This document shows, piece after piece, positions 1 through 8,690 of a stretch of 64,000 nucleotides of DNA; positions within the stretch are counted from its first letter, which is position 1; each line of letters begins with the position of its first letter. The DNA is from Thermoguttaceae bacterium (GTDB lineage: Bacteria > Planctomycetota > Planctomycetia > Pirellulales > Thermoguttaceae). Location: assembly GCA_017939795.1 (NCBI GenBank), contig JAGBAA010000136.1, forward strand, positions 1 through 64,000, in the 5' to 3' direction. The translations under genes were made by a program, and so were the position numbers. The notes under the pieces are model-generated. The model saw only the letters and a list, made by a program, of their open reading frames with translations. It did not search any database and was not told the origin of the DNA.

Positions 1-131
1 AGAACACAGAAGATCCGCAGAAACACACTGAAACAGAAACATCAAAAAGTTTTTGAAGAGGGAGTCTGAGGGAGGAACGATTTTCAAAATGTTCCTCCCT
101 CACGAGCGTTGATGACATGACGGGCAGCCAG
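1..131. repeat. Direct repeat, copy 1 (about 131 bp, may extend left of window)
   Basis: Bases 1-131 match bases 192-322 at a constant offset of 191 with only a few substitutions (for example positions 10 and 80). Each copy contains a perfect 11-bp inverted repeat, GAGGGAGGAAC at 68-78 and GTTCCTCCCTC at 91-101, with a 12-base loop. After each copy the similarity decays but remains detectable for about 35 bases. The copy begins at the window edge, so its true left end is unknown. Confidence 0.85.
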
Positions 132-191
132 ATTTCTCCCGAAGGGTGAAATCGCGCGTGGGACCGCTTGCGCCGAAAATTTCAACTGCCG

Positions 192-322
192 AGAACACAG
201 CAGATCCGCAGAAACACACTGAAACAGAACCATCAAAAAGTTTTTGAAGAGGGAGTCTGAGGGAGGAACAATTTTCAAAATGTTCCTCCCTCACGAGCGT
301 TGATGACATGACGGGCAGCAAG
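192..322. repeat. Direct repeat, copy 2
   Basis: This is the second copy of the repeat at 1-131. Its internal 11-bp inverted repeat lies at 259-269 and 282-292. The 60 bases between the copies (132-191) are not duplicated within the window except for weak similarity to bases 323-355. The hairpin is not followed by a T-run on either strand, so it does not look like a standard intrinsic terminator. Confidence 0.85.
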
Positions 323-694
323 ACGGTTCTCGGGGAGTGCCGTCACGTGTGGGACGGAACGGATCCGGACACAAATTTCTCAAAAACACGGAAACTCATG
401 AACGTGAATTTTAAAATTCTGAAAACATGCGGAACGATCCCTGATTTTTCTCCCGTTGTTTCGCAGTAAAGATCTGCATGCGTGCGTGTTGGTATTTCAG
501 GAATGTCTGGTTTGGCTCCATGGGTTTTAGCTGTGCCTAAAATGTGGTGATTTTGTATCTTTCAAGCCGTTTTGTTTTGAAAGCGTGCGGGAGATCGAGA
601 GTCTTGGATCCTATTTTTTTATGGGAAATTTTCGAAAACCGGCTGTTTTTTTCTATTCCTTAAACAAAATTCTGAAAATCAGGGACGGCCCCCC

Positions 695-722
695 TTGTGG
701 AAATTTGATAAAAATATATAAT
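695..722 (+). promoter_or_regulatory. Putative sigma-70 promoter of nifJ
   Basis: TTGTGG at 695-700 and a perfect TATAAT at 717-722 are 16 bases apart. Transcription would begin near 729, about 60 bases before the GTG start codon of nifJ. The -10 element is strong and the -35 element is weak. Confidence 0.5.
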
Positions 723-730
723 TAAGGATG

Positions 731-746
731 GTGTATTGATATACAC
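731..746. promoter_or_regulatory. Palindrome at the predicted nifJ transcription start (operator candidate)
   Basis: GTGTAT at 731-736 and ATACAC at 741-746 form a perfect 6-bp inverted repeat around TGAT. It lies just downstream of the predicted -10 element, where a bound repressor would block initiation. It does not match the Rex or FNR consensus that I know, so the regulator is unknown. Confidence 0.4.
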
Positions 747-790
747 AAAGCAACAGGTTGTTTTAGTATTTTTTATTAGGAGAGTTTACA

Positions 791-3700
791 GTGTCTGAAA
801 CCAAACGTTTTGTTACGCTTGACGGTAACGAAGCCGCTGCGTATATTGCGCATCGTTGTTCAGAAGTCATGGCGATCTATCCCATTACGCCGTCGTCGAA
901 CCTTGGCGAACTGGCTGACGAATGGGCTGCCCGCGGCGTGAAGAATATCTTCGGCGTCGTTCCGCAGGTCGTCGAAATGCAGAGTGAAGCCGGTGCGGTC
1001 GGTGCCGTTCACGGTTCGCTCCAGGCCGGTGCTCTGACGAGTACCTTTACGGCTTCCCAGGGTCTTCTCCTCATGATCCCGAACATGTTCAAGATCGCTG
1101 GTGAACTGACCTCCTGCGTGTTCCACGTGACCGCCCGCTGCGTCGCGACGCACGCACTCTCCATTTTCGGCGACCACTCCGACGTGATGGCCTGCCGTTC
1201 CACCGGTTGGGCGATGCTCGTCTCCGGTTCCGTTCAGGAAGCTCAGGACATGGCCATGGTCGCTCATGCGTCCACGATGGAAGCCCGCGTCCCGTTCCTC
1301 CATTTCTATGATGGTTTCCGTATCTCCCACGAGATCAACAGCATCGACCAGATGACGGACGAAGAGATCGCCTCCATGATCGACCCGGCCCTGGTCAAGG
1401 AAGTTCGCGAACGTTCGCTGAATCCGGATCGCCCGGTCATCCGCGGTACCGCGCAGAACCCGGACGTCTTCTTCCAGGCTCGCGAAGCGTGCAACCCGTA
1501 CTACAACGCGGTCCCCGGCATCGTCCAGAAGTACATGGACAAATTCGCCAAGATCACCGGCCGTCAGTATCATCTGTTTGACTTCGTTGGTGCTCCGGAT
1601 GCCGAAAACGTCATCGTCGTGATGAGCTCCGGCTGCGGTATCGTCGAAGAAGCTGTCGAACGTCTCGTCGCTGAAGGCGAAAAAGTCGGTCTCGTCAAAG
1701 TCCGCCTCTATCGTCCGTTCGACGTCAACGCTTTTGCCGCCGCTCTCCCGGCCAGCGTGAAAGCCGTCGCCGTTCTCGACCGCACGAAGGAACCGGGTGC
1801 CCCGGCAGAACCGCTCTACCTCGACGTCTGCGCCGCTCTGGAAGAAGTCGGCCGCACCGACATCAAACTTACCGCCGGCCGTTTTGGTCTCGCGAGCAAA
1901 GAATTCACGCCGGCCATGGCGAAGGCGATCTTCGACGAACAGAAGGCTTCCACGCTGAAGAAGCACTTCACCGTTGGTATCGAAGACGATCTCACCAACC
2001 TGAGCATCTCTTACGATCCGGCCTGGCAGACGGAAGCGGACGATGTGTCCCGCTGCCTGTTCTTCGGTCTTGGTTCTGACGGTACCGTCGGCGCCAACAA
2101 GAACTCCGTCAAGATCACCTCGAACTACACCGACCTGTTCGCTCAGGGTTACTTCGAATACGACTCCAAGAAAGCCGGTTCCGTGACGAAGTCCCACCTG
2201 CGCTTCAGCCCGCGTCCGATCAAAGGTTCCTATCTGGTCCACAGCGCGAACTTCGTCGCCTGCCATCAGTGGGAGTTCATCAACCAGGTCGATATGCTGG
2301 CGAAAGCCGAACAGAACGCCACGTTCCTCGTCAACAGCCCCTACGGCAAAGACGAAGTCTGGGCGCACCTGCCGAAGAGCGTTCAGGAAGCGATCATCGC
2401 GAAGAACCTGAAGTTCTACGTCATCGACGCCAACGCGATCGCTGAAAAGACCGGTATGGGCCGCCGCACCAACACCATTCTCCAGACCTGCTTCTTCGCC
2501 CTGGCGAAAGTCGGCGGAATGGACGCGGACACGGCCATCGGCCACATTAAAGAGTACATCAAGAAGTCCTACCTGAAGAAGGGTATGGAAGTCGTCGAAA
2601 AGAACTGGGCTGCCGTGGATGCTTCCCTGGCTGGTCTGGAAGAAGTGACGGTCCCGGCTGCCGCGACCTCCACGTTCGAACGTCGTCCGGGCGTCATCGG
2701 TCAGGCTGATGAATTCATCACCAACGTCCTCGGCACGATCATGGAAGGCAACGGCGACTCGCTGACCGTGAAAGATCTCGCTCCGACGGCTGACGGTACG
2801 TTCCCGAGTGCCACGACCCAGTACGAAAAGCGCTCCATCGCCCTCAAGGTTCCGGTCTGGAAGGCTGACGTCTGCGCCCAGTGCGGTCTCTGCTCGATGG
2901 TCTGCCCGCACGCTGCCATTCGTATGAAGGTCTACGATGCGGCTGACGCTGCTGACGCTCCGGCTTCCTTCAAGTCCGCGGACGCGAAAGCTCCGTTCGC
3001 CGGCATGAAAGCTACCGTCCAGTGCTATCCGGAAGACTGCACCGGCTGCGGTCTGTGCGCGAGCATCTGCCCGATGAAAGCGAAGGACTGCCTCGTCATG
3101 GTCGACAAACTCCAGGTCATCGACGAAGAACGCGCGAACTGCGAAAAGTTCCACGCGATCCCGAATATCGACCGCTCCAAGGTCAACCCGCTCCAGCCGA
3201 AAGGCTCGCAGCTGCTTCTGCCGCTGTTTGAGTTCTCCGGTGCCTGCGCGGGCTGCGGTGAAACGCCGTACGTCAAGCTCGTCACCCAGCTGTTCGGTGA
3301 CCGTATGCTCGTCGCCAACGCGACCGGCTGCTCCTCCATCTACGGCGGTAACCTGCCGAGCACCCCGTACTGCAAAGACGCGAACGGCCGCGGTCCTGCC
3401 TGGGCCAACTCCCTGTTCGAAGACAACGCGGAATTCGGTCTTGGTATGCGCGTCGCTGTCGACCAGCAGAACGCATACGCGAAAGAACTGCTCGTCGGTA
3501 TGGCGGAACATGTTGGTCAGGATCTGGTCGATGCCATCCTGAACAACCCGCAGAAGAGCGAAGCCGACATCGCTGCCCAGCGCGACAATGTTGCGAAGCT
3601 GGTCGCGAAGATCGAAGGCGCCGACTGCCCGAAAGCCAAGGCTCTCGCCGACATCGCGAGCTTCCTGGTCAAGCGCAGCGTCTGGTGCTTCGGCGGTGAC

Positions 3701-4315
3701 GGTTGGGCATACGACATCGGTTACGGCGGTCTTGACCACGTCATGGCTTCCGGCCGCAACATCAACGTGATGGTCCTGGATACCGAAGTTTACTCCAACA
3801 CGGGAGGTCAGGCTTCCAAGTCCACGCCGCGCGGTGCTGTCGCCAAGTTCGCTGCCAACGGTAAGAAGTCCCGCAAAAAGGACCTCGGCATGATGGCTGC
3901 CTCTTACGGCAACGTTTACGTTGGTCAGATCTCCATCGCCGCCAATCCGGCGCACGCTCTGAAGGTCATGATCGAAGCGGAAGCTCACGACGGTCCGTCC
4001 CTCATCATTGCGTACTCGCACTGCATCAACCACGGTATCGACATGCTCCAGGGTCTGGAACTTCAGAAAGAAGCCGTCAAGTGCGGATACTGGCCGCTGT
4101 ACCACTACAATCCGGCCGACGAGACCCCGTTCCACCTCGACAGCAAGGCTCCGGAAGGCGAGTTCAAGGCGTTCGCCATGAAGCAGAACCGCTTCAAGAC
4201 GCTCAAGCTCCTCAACACGGCCGAGCAGACGGAAGCGTTCCTCGCGGAAGGTCAGGGCGACATCAACAATCGCTACGATTACTACAAACAGCTTTCCGAG
4301 CTGAAACACGAGTAA
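791..4315 (+). CDS. nifJ: Pyruvate:ferredoxin (flavodoxin) oxidoreductase
   Basis: This cytoplasmic enzyme oxidises pyruvate with CoA to acetyl-CoA and CO2 and passes electrons to ferredoxin or flavodoxin, a central step in anaerobic metabolism. The 1174-residue length fits the single-chain family. The N-terminal pyruvate/TPP domain has the YPITPSS motif near residue 30. Two 4Fe-4S clusters are marked by CxxCxxCxxxCP motifs near residues 695 and 750, a CAGCGE motif lies further on, and the C-terminal TPP-binding domain shows GGDGWAYDIG near residue 968 and the VYSNTGGQ motif. The start is GTG, chosen because AGGAGAG at 778-784 is well placed. It is monocistronic, with its own promoter and terminator. 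Family identification is very secure. Confidence 0.97.
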   Translation: MSETKRFVTLDGNEAAAYIAHRCSEVMAIYPITPSSNLGELADEWAARGVKNIFGVVPQVVEMQSEAGAVGAVHGSLQAGALTSTFTASQGLLLMIPNMFKIAGELTSCVFHVTARCVATHALSIFGDHSDVMACRSTGWAMLVSGSVQEAQDMAMVAHASTMEARVPFLHFYDGFRISHEINSIDQMTDEEIASMIDPALVKEVRERSLNPDRPVIRGTAQNPDVFFQAREACNPYYNAVPGIVQKYMDKFAKITGRQYHLFDFVGAPDAENVIVVMSSGCGIVEEAVERLVAEGEKVGLVKVRLYRPFDVNAFAAALPASVKAVAVLDRTKEPGAPAEPLYLDVCAALEEVGRTDIKLTAGRFGLASKEFTPAMAKAIFDEQKASTLKKHFTVGIEDDLTNLSISYDPAWQTEADDVSRCLFFGLGSDGTVGANKNSVKITSNYTDLFAQGYFEYDSKKAGSVTKSHLRFSPRPIKGSYLVHSANFVACHQWEFINQVDMLAKAEQNATFLVNSPYGKDEVWAHLPKSVQEAIIAKNLKFYVIDANAIAEKTGMGRRTNTILQTCFFALAKVGGMDADTAIGHIKEYIKKSYLKKGMEVVEKNWAAVDASLAGLEEVTVPAAATSTFERRPGVIGQADEFITNVLGTIMEGNGDSLTVKDLAPTADGTFPSATTQYEKRSIALKVPVWKADVCAQCGLCSMVCPHAAIRMKVYDAADAADAPASFKSADAKAPFAGMKATVQCYPEDCTGCGLCASICPMKAKDCLVMVDKLQVIDEERANCEKFHAIPNIDRSKVNPLQPKGSQLLLPLFEFSGACAGCGETPYVKLVTQLFGDRMLVANATGCSSIYGGNLPSTPYCKDANGRGPAWANSLFEDNAEFGLGMRVAVDQQNAYAKELLVGMAEHVGQDLVDAILNNPQKSEADIAAQRDNVAKLVAKIEGADCPKAKALADIASFLVKRSVWCFGGDGWAYDIGYGGLDHVMASGRNINVMVLDTEVYSNTGGQASKSTPRGAVAKFAANGKKSRKKDLGMMAASYGNVYVGQISIAANPAHALKVMIEAEAHDGPSLIIAYSHCINHGIDMLQGLELQKEAVKCGYWPLYHYNPADETPFHLDSKAPEGEFKAFAMKQNRFKTLKLLNTAEQTEAFLAEGQGDINNRYDYYKQLSELKHE

Positions 4316-4357
4316 TCGAAAACGTGAGGTTTCCCTCACGGGCATGAGTTAAGAAAA

Positions 4358-4390
4358 GGCGGAGCAGAGCGATCTGTTCCGTCTTTTTTT
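4358..4390 (+). terminator. Intrinsic terminator of nifJ
   Basis: GGCGGAGCAG (4358-4367) pairs with CTGTTCCGTC (4374-4383), allowing two G-U pairs, around a 6-base loop, and is followed by seven T. A smaller hairpin, CGTGAGG/CCTCACG at 4323-4340, lies just before it. Confidence 0.85.
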
Positions 4391-4473
4391 GTTTTCGGAA
4401 TGTAAAAGCTGGTCTGAAGGCGTAAATTTTCTGTAAAACTGAAATTTTTGATCGGAATGCTGATCTTTGAATG

Positions 4474-4501
4474 TTGACTTTAAATTCTAGCGTGGTATAC
4501 T
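4474..4501 (+). promoter_or_regulatory. Sigma-70 promoter of the WD40-like gene
   Basis: TTGACT (4474-4479), a 16-base spacer and TATACT (4496-4501), with TGG directly before the -10 element (extended -10 type). The start codon lies about 60 bases downstream. Confidence 0.65.
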
Positions 4502-4563
4502 GGACCTGAAGAAGTCGGTGTTCGGCTTTGAAAAAGTGGTTTCGAAACAGAAAGGAATTTCTC

Positions 4564-6024
4564 ATGGCAAAGCGAAGCGGAATTTTGTGCGGGAGCCGCA
4601 GGTTTGGCGTGATGCTGAGACGGTGGTTTCTGATGGTCGGGATCCTGGCGGTTTTGTGCACATTGGGGACGCGCTGTCCGGCGATGTCGATCGTTTATTC
4701 CGAAGATGGAGAGTATCTGGCTCATTGGCGGCCTGATCGGGAGAAAGTTTCGGTCTGGAATCTTGAGAGCGGGAAATGCTCGCAGTTTGATTTCGAGAAA
4801 CTGACCGCCCCATACCGGCCGGAGTGGAAGGTCTGCGTCGATGGGGAGCTGGTGACGTTTGACTTGAGGAAGGAGGTCTATGGAACGATCAAATTTTGGG
4901 AGACGGGCTGGTCGCCGGACGGTCGATACTATGTTTTGCCGAATTCGAGGCAGATCCAGGATCGGGATTTTGATTTGAAGATCTGGGACGTGGAGGCTGG
5001 GAAACAGGTCCGGACGTATCGGAGCGGGGAGTACTCGTACAGCTGCTGGAGTCCGGACAGCCGGAGGATCGTGCAGTTTAACAGTAAGGTCATCTGGATC
5101 TTTGACGTAACGGGTGAGGAGAAACCGGTTTTTTATCGAAATCTGGAAGAGCGGAATTCTTTTTCAGCGGTCAGCTGGTCTCCCGACGGCCGATTTTTGC
5201 TCGTTGGGACTTTTGGAGGGAACGTGATGCTGCTGGATACGAAAGAGAATTTCCTCACAAAGGAAGAGATCGAAGCGATAGAAGAAAAGAGGATCTCAGC
5301 AGCATCGCATCAGAGCCAGGCTCGTTACTTTCGTCAGGTTCCACTTTATCCGCGAAAAGAGCTTTCGGTCATGAGGCAGCTCTGGAAAGTAAATGTCGCC
5401 GATAATATGAAGATGGTCAGTGCAATGGCGTGGGTCCCGGAAATGGAAAAGGTGCTGGTCAGTATTCATCAGCACGGAGTTTCTGTGCTGGATGCGAAGA
5501 CCGGGGCGATTCATTTCCGTCTTGGAGAACCGACAAGCTGGGCCTATAGTCCCGAAACGGTCGGTCTTTCTCCGGACGGTCGAAAACTGGCGCTTGCGGA
5601 GGGAAGCACGACACGGCAGGTCGGTATCTGGGATCTGGAGACAGGAGAGAAGATCGGAGAATGGCGGAAGGTGAGTGGCGCATTTACGGTGCATTGGACA
5701 CCGGACAGTCGGCAGCTTTTTGCCGCAGATCGACAGCAATTCATCGAGCATGACGGAGAACCGCCGCGGATGGGAGAAATTCCGAAACTTCCGAAAGTCG
5801 CGGATGTGGAGTACCGGCTTCATTTCTGGGATCTGGAAACGCAGAAGGAAGTCCGTGTCCTGACGACCGGCCGCGTCTCCATGCTTCCCGAAATGGAAAA
5901 GCAGCGTCGTGAACTGGAAGCGGAGGCAGCGAAAAAACGGGCGATTTATGAAGAGAGGAAAAGAATGCAGAAAGAACGCAGTCCCTCTCCCGCACCAGTC
6001 CCTGTCCAAGCTGTTGAACTGTAA
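4564..6024 (+). CDS. Exported WD40-like repeat protein
   Basis: A 486-residue protein of unknown specific role. The N-terminus is basic followed by a hydrophobic stretch around residues 20-36, consistent with a signal peptide or membrane anchor. At least five degenerate WD40/beta-propeller blades are visible, each with an SPDGR- or SPDSR-type turn and later a WD-type dipeptide (for example LKIWDVEAG, VGIWDLETG, LHFWDLETQ). The C-terminal 45 residues are highly charged (ERKRMQKER) and likely helical. I prefer ATG 4564 over an upstream TTG at 4528 because AAAGGA at 4551-4556 is spaced for it. It probably acts as a periplasmic scaffold. No enzyme motif is seen. Confidence 0.8.
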   Translation: MAKRSGILCGSRRFGVMLRRWFLMVGILAVLCTLGTRCPAMSIVYSEDGEYLAHWRPDREKVSVWNLESGKCSQFDFEKLTAPYRPEWKVCVDGELVTFDLRKEVYGTIKFWETGWSPDGRYYVLPNSRQIQDRDFDLKIWDVEAGKQVRTYRSGEYSYSCWSPDSRRIVQFNSKVIWIFDVTGEEKPVFYRNLEERNSFSAVSWSPDGRFLLVGTFGGNVMLLDTKENFLTKEEIEAIEEKRISAASHQSQARYFRQVPLYPRKELSVMRQLWKVNVADNMKMVSAMAWVPEMEKVLVSIHQHGVSVLDAKTGAIHFRLGEPTSWAYSPETVGLSPDGRKLALAEGSTTRQVGIWDLETGEKIGEWRKVSGAFTVHWTPDSRQLFAADRQQFIEHDGEPPRMGEIPKLPKVADVEYRLHFWDLETQKEVRVLTTGRVSMLPEMEKQRRELEAEAAKKRAIYEERKRMQKERSPSPAPVPVQAVEL

Positions 6025-6044
6025 AACCGGCTGATTTTTTTAGG

Positions 6045-6072
6045 AAACGGAGTGGTTTTGACTGCTCCGTTT
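6045..6072 (+). terminator. Hairpin after the WD40-like gene
   Basis: AAACGGAG (6045-6052) and CTCCGTTT (6065-6072) form a perfect stem about 20 bases after the stop codon, followed by TTGTG rather than a long T-run. It is a plausible but weak intrinsic terminator. Confidence 0.5.
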
Positions 6073-6190
6073 TGTGGGATTTTGCGGGAAACTTTGAGGT
6101 TTAGACGGAGTGGATCGAGATACTCGGTAAAAGAGTCCGTTTTTTAGGGGGATTCCGGGAAATTTCTTCTCTATTTTCCCATCCGGGGTC

Positions 6191-6219
6191 TTGCATTGAG
6201 AGGGAAAGTATGGTAAAAT
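6191..6219 (+). promoter_or_regulatory. Sigma-70 promoter of nadB
   Basis: TTGCAT (6191-6196), a 17-base spacer and TAAAAT (6214-6219), with TGG directly before the -10 element. The nadB start lies about 110 bases downstream. The leader in between shows no obvious riboswitch fold. The rest of the 304-base gap 6025-6328 holds only the preceding terminator. Confidence 0.65.
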
Positions 6220-6328
6220 ATGGATGAGTTTCCAGCAAAGGGACCCTTTGTCCGATTTTATGTGGATCGGCGATCCTCTTGGCGTGAGACCGAATCAGAT
6301 TTTGCGGCATTTTGTGCTTTAGGGAAGA

Positions 6329-7999
6329 ATGGATCCCATGAACATTTCCACTCCGCGTTACCTTGTTTCGTTTGACGTGCGTCAGCTTCCGCAGCGTTTT
6401 ACCGACGTCTTGATCATTGGCTCTGGTCTGGCCGGCTTGCGGGCGGCTCTGGCGGTCTCGAAGAAGCAGCAGGTCATTGTGCTGACGAAGCCGGAAAATA
6501 TCCAGTACTCGAACAGTGACCGTGCTCAGGGCGGGATCGCATCGGTTCTGGATCCGACGGATCAGTTTGAGAAACACATCGAAGACACGCTCATTGCGGG
6601 GGCGGATCTCTGCGATCGGGAGGTCGTGAACCGGGTAGTGAAGGAGGGGCCGCGGCGCATTGCGGAGATGATCGAGATGGGGACGCATTTCGATCAGCAC
6701 GCGGACGGCAGTCTGGAGCTTGGCCGTGAGGGCGGGCATCGGATGAACCGGGTCGCGCACGCGAAGGGTGACCAGACTGGCCATGAGCTGATCCAGACGG
6801 TTATCGCGCAGTCTAATGCTGCGAAAAACATTCACGTACACGCGCAGTGCTACGTGATCGACCTGCTGACATTTGAAGGACGCTGCGTCGGTGCACTGGT
6901 CCATGATTCTGCATTCGGCAAGATGGTGTACTGGGCGAAGCAGACGATCCTCGCGACGGGCGGGATCGGACAGCTTTACCGTGAGACGACCAACTCTCCG
7001 ATCGCGACGGGCGATGGGATCGCGATGGCATTACGTGCCGGTGCGAAGCTGAAAGACATGGAGTTCGTGCAGTTTCATCCAACGGTCCTTTACGTTGCCG
7101 GAAGCAGTCGGTCGCTCATTACGGAGGCCGTCCGTGGTGAGGGAGCGTACCTGATCGACAAGAACGGGCACCGTTTCATGCCGGAGTACGACGAGCGTGC
7201 CGAACTGGCTCCCCGCGACATCGTGAGCCGTTCGATCGCGACGCAGATGCTCAAAACGAACTCGGCGACGGTTTTTCTGACGATGGCGCACAAGGATCCG
7301 GAACTGATCCGTCATCGTTTCCCGGGGATCGCGGCGATCTGTGCCCGATTCGGCATCGACATTACGAAAGACCCCATTCCTGTCCGTCCGGGCGCACATT
7401 ACATGATGGGCGGCGTCGCGGTGGATATGGAAGGGCGGACGAACGTTCCGGGACTCTGGGCCATTGGCGAAACGAGCTGCACGGGCCTGCACGGGGCAAA
7501 CCGGCTTGCGTCGAACAGTCTGCTGGAAGCTCTCGTTTACGGCGTTTCTGCCGGAGTCGGGGCGTCGCAGGCTGCGGCCAGGATTCCGGATGAAAAGCAT
7601 CTGAAAGTCCTTCCGCTGGCGCACGATACGGAGTCGTCGTATGATCCGATGCTCCATCTTCAGGATTTCACCAATTCCCTGAAGAGTCTGATGTGGCGCA
7701 ATGCGGGAGTAAAACGCAGCAGCGAAATGCTTGGAGAGGGGCTGGAAACGCTTCAGCAATGGCAGCGGTACACATTCAACGGTGAGCAGAATGATACTGT
7801 AGGGTGGGATCTTCAGAATATGCTTACGGTCTCGATGCTGGTCATGCAGGCTGCTTTGCTGCGGGAAGAGACCCGCGGCGGCCATACGCGCGTGGACTTT
7901 CCCGAAAGGGCAGAGAAATGGCGTCGGCACATTACGTTCCAGCGGAATGAAAATGGTTCCATTCAGCTTGGGATGGAAGAAATGAAAAAGAAGAAATGA
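6329..7999 (+). CDS. nadB: L-aspartate oxidase
   Basis: NadB is an FAD enzyme that oxidises L-aspartate to iminoaspartate, the first step of de novo NAD synthesis; in anaerobes fumarate can serve as the electron acceptor. The 556-residue protein has a dinucleotide-binding motif GSGLAGLRAA near residues 31-40, the SDRAQGGIA segment, HPTVLY, RPGAHYMMGG and the C-terminal NRLASNSLLEALVYG motif typical of the succinate dehydrogenase/aspartate oxidase flavoprotein family. ATG 6338 is an alternative start with better spacing from AGGGA at 6321-6325. No nadA or nadC is in the window. rsfS follows 23 bases downstream, so the two are probably cotranscribed. Confidence 0.93.
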   Translation: MDPMNISTPRYLVSFDVRQLPQRFTDVLIIGSGLAGLRAALAVSKKQQVIVLTKPENIQYSNSDRAQGGIASVLDPTDQFEKHIEDTLIAGADLCDREVVNRVVKEGPRRIAEMIEMGTHFDQHADGSLELGREGGHRMNRVAHAKGDQTGHELIQTVIAQSNAAKNIHVHAQCYVIDLLTFEGRCVGALVHDSAFGKMVYWAKQTILATGGIGQLYRETTNSPIATGDGIAMALRAGAKLKDMEFVQFHPTVLYVAGSSRSLITEAVRGEGAYLIDKNGHRFMPEYDERAELAPRDIVSRSIATQMLKTNSATVFLTMAHKDPELIRHRFPGIAAICARFGIDITKDPIPVRPGAHYMMGGVAVDMEGRTNVPGLWAIGETSCTGLHGANRLASNSLLEALVYGVSAGVGASQAAARIPDEKHLKVLPLAHDTESSYDPMLHLQDFTNSLKSLMWRNAGVKRSSEMLGEGLETLQQWQRYTFNGEQNDTVGWDLQNMLTVSMLVMQAALLREETRGGHTRVDFPERAEKWRRHITFQRNENGSIQLGMEEMKKKK

Positions 8000-8022
8000 A
8001 CCTTGAAATGAGGAACAAATAA

Positions 8023-8517
8023 ATGACAGAAAAGAAAAATGAAGTCCTTTCGGAGCAGGATCCCCAGATGGAGAATGCGGATCTCCAGGAAGGTGCGGAA
8101 GACGGACGGAAATTTAATCCGATGGAAATGCCGAACATCATCGTTCCCCGTGACGGGACCGAAGCGCTGAAGCGTGCGAAGATGGCGGCTCAGGTCATCG
8201 CGGATAACCGGGGGAAGGACATCGTGATCCTTGACCTGCGTCAGCTGACGTACGTTTTCGATTACTTCATCATCGCGACCGGCACGAGCAACCGCCAGCT
8301 GCATGCGATGAGCGATGCGGTGGATGACCTTTTCGAGAAGGACCTGAAAGACCAGAAGCTCACGACGGAAGGATACCGCGACAGTCGGTGGATCGTGTGC
8401 GATTATGGGGACGTCGTGGTCCATCTCTTTGAAGAAGAGACGCGCGACTATTTCCGTCTTGAAGATCTTTGGGGAAGTGCGGAACGGGTCGAATTTACGC
8501 CGTCCGTTCTGGATTAA
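8023..8517 (+). CDS. rsfS: Ribosomal silencing factor RsfS (Iojap family)
   Basis: RsfS binds ribosomal protein L14 (uL14) and blocks subunit joining when nutrients are scarce. Residues about 55-160 of this 164-residue protein are the conserved domain, with KGKDI-like, FDYFIIATGTSNRQ, SRWIVCDYGDVVVHLF and DYFRLEDLWG segments that are characteristic of the family. The first 50 residues are an acidic, poorly conserved extension. GAGGAAC before the ATG supports the start. It usually sits beside nadD; here its neighbour is nadB, another NAD biosynthesis gene. Confidence 0.93.
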   Translation: MTEKKNEVLSEQDPQMENADLQEGAEDGRKFNPMEMPNIIVPRDGTEALKRAKMAAQVIADNRGKDIVILDLRQLTYVFDYFIIATGTSNRQLHAMSDAVDDLFEKDLKDQKLTTEGYRDSRWIVCDYGDVVVHLFEEETRDYFRLEDLWGSAERVEFTPSVLD

Positions 8518-8535
8518 AAGAAAATTTGAGGAAGA

Positions 8536-8571
8536 GAAACTGCGTGAAACGATGCAGTTTGACGCAGTTTC
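8536..8571 (+). terminator. Inverted repeat after rsfS
   Basis: GAAACTGCGT (8536-8545) and ACGCAGTTTC (8562-8571) form a perfect 10-bp stem about 20 bases after the rsfS stop. It is followed by CTTCTACC rather than a T-run, so it may be a weak terminator or an RNA-stabilising hairpin. Confidence 0.5.
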
Positions 8572-8690
8572 CTTCTACCGCATTGAGCTGCTCCGCATCC
8601 TTCTGAATATTTGAATTTTTTTTGAGTACATTGGAACATCGACTCGTTGATGTATTGAGAAACTGTGATTTTCTATAAAAGGAGAATGAA

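Larger units (their letters stand above)
1..790. other. Non-coding region upstream of nifJ with direct repeats
   Basis: I see no credible gene here. The first 355 bases are dominated by two copies of a repeat with a 191-bp period. The rest (about 356-690) is AT-rich with no recognisable structure, and the last 100 bases hold the nifJ promoter and a possible operator. Short ORFs on the minus strand run across both repeat copies but have no ribosome-binding site and no recognisable protein features. Confidence 0.6.

Noticed and set aside
1..322. CRISPR array or transposon end
   Set aside because: The repeat unit is long (131 bp), occurs only twice in view and has no transposase or Cas gene nearby. 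No spacer structure is seen.
860..4345. Open frame of about 1160 codons on the minus strand opposite nifJ
   Set aside because: It is an antisense shadow caused by strong codon bias in nifJ; the translation has no recognisable domain or motif and no ribosome-binding site.
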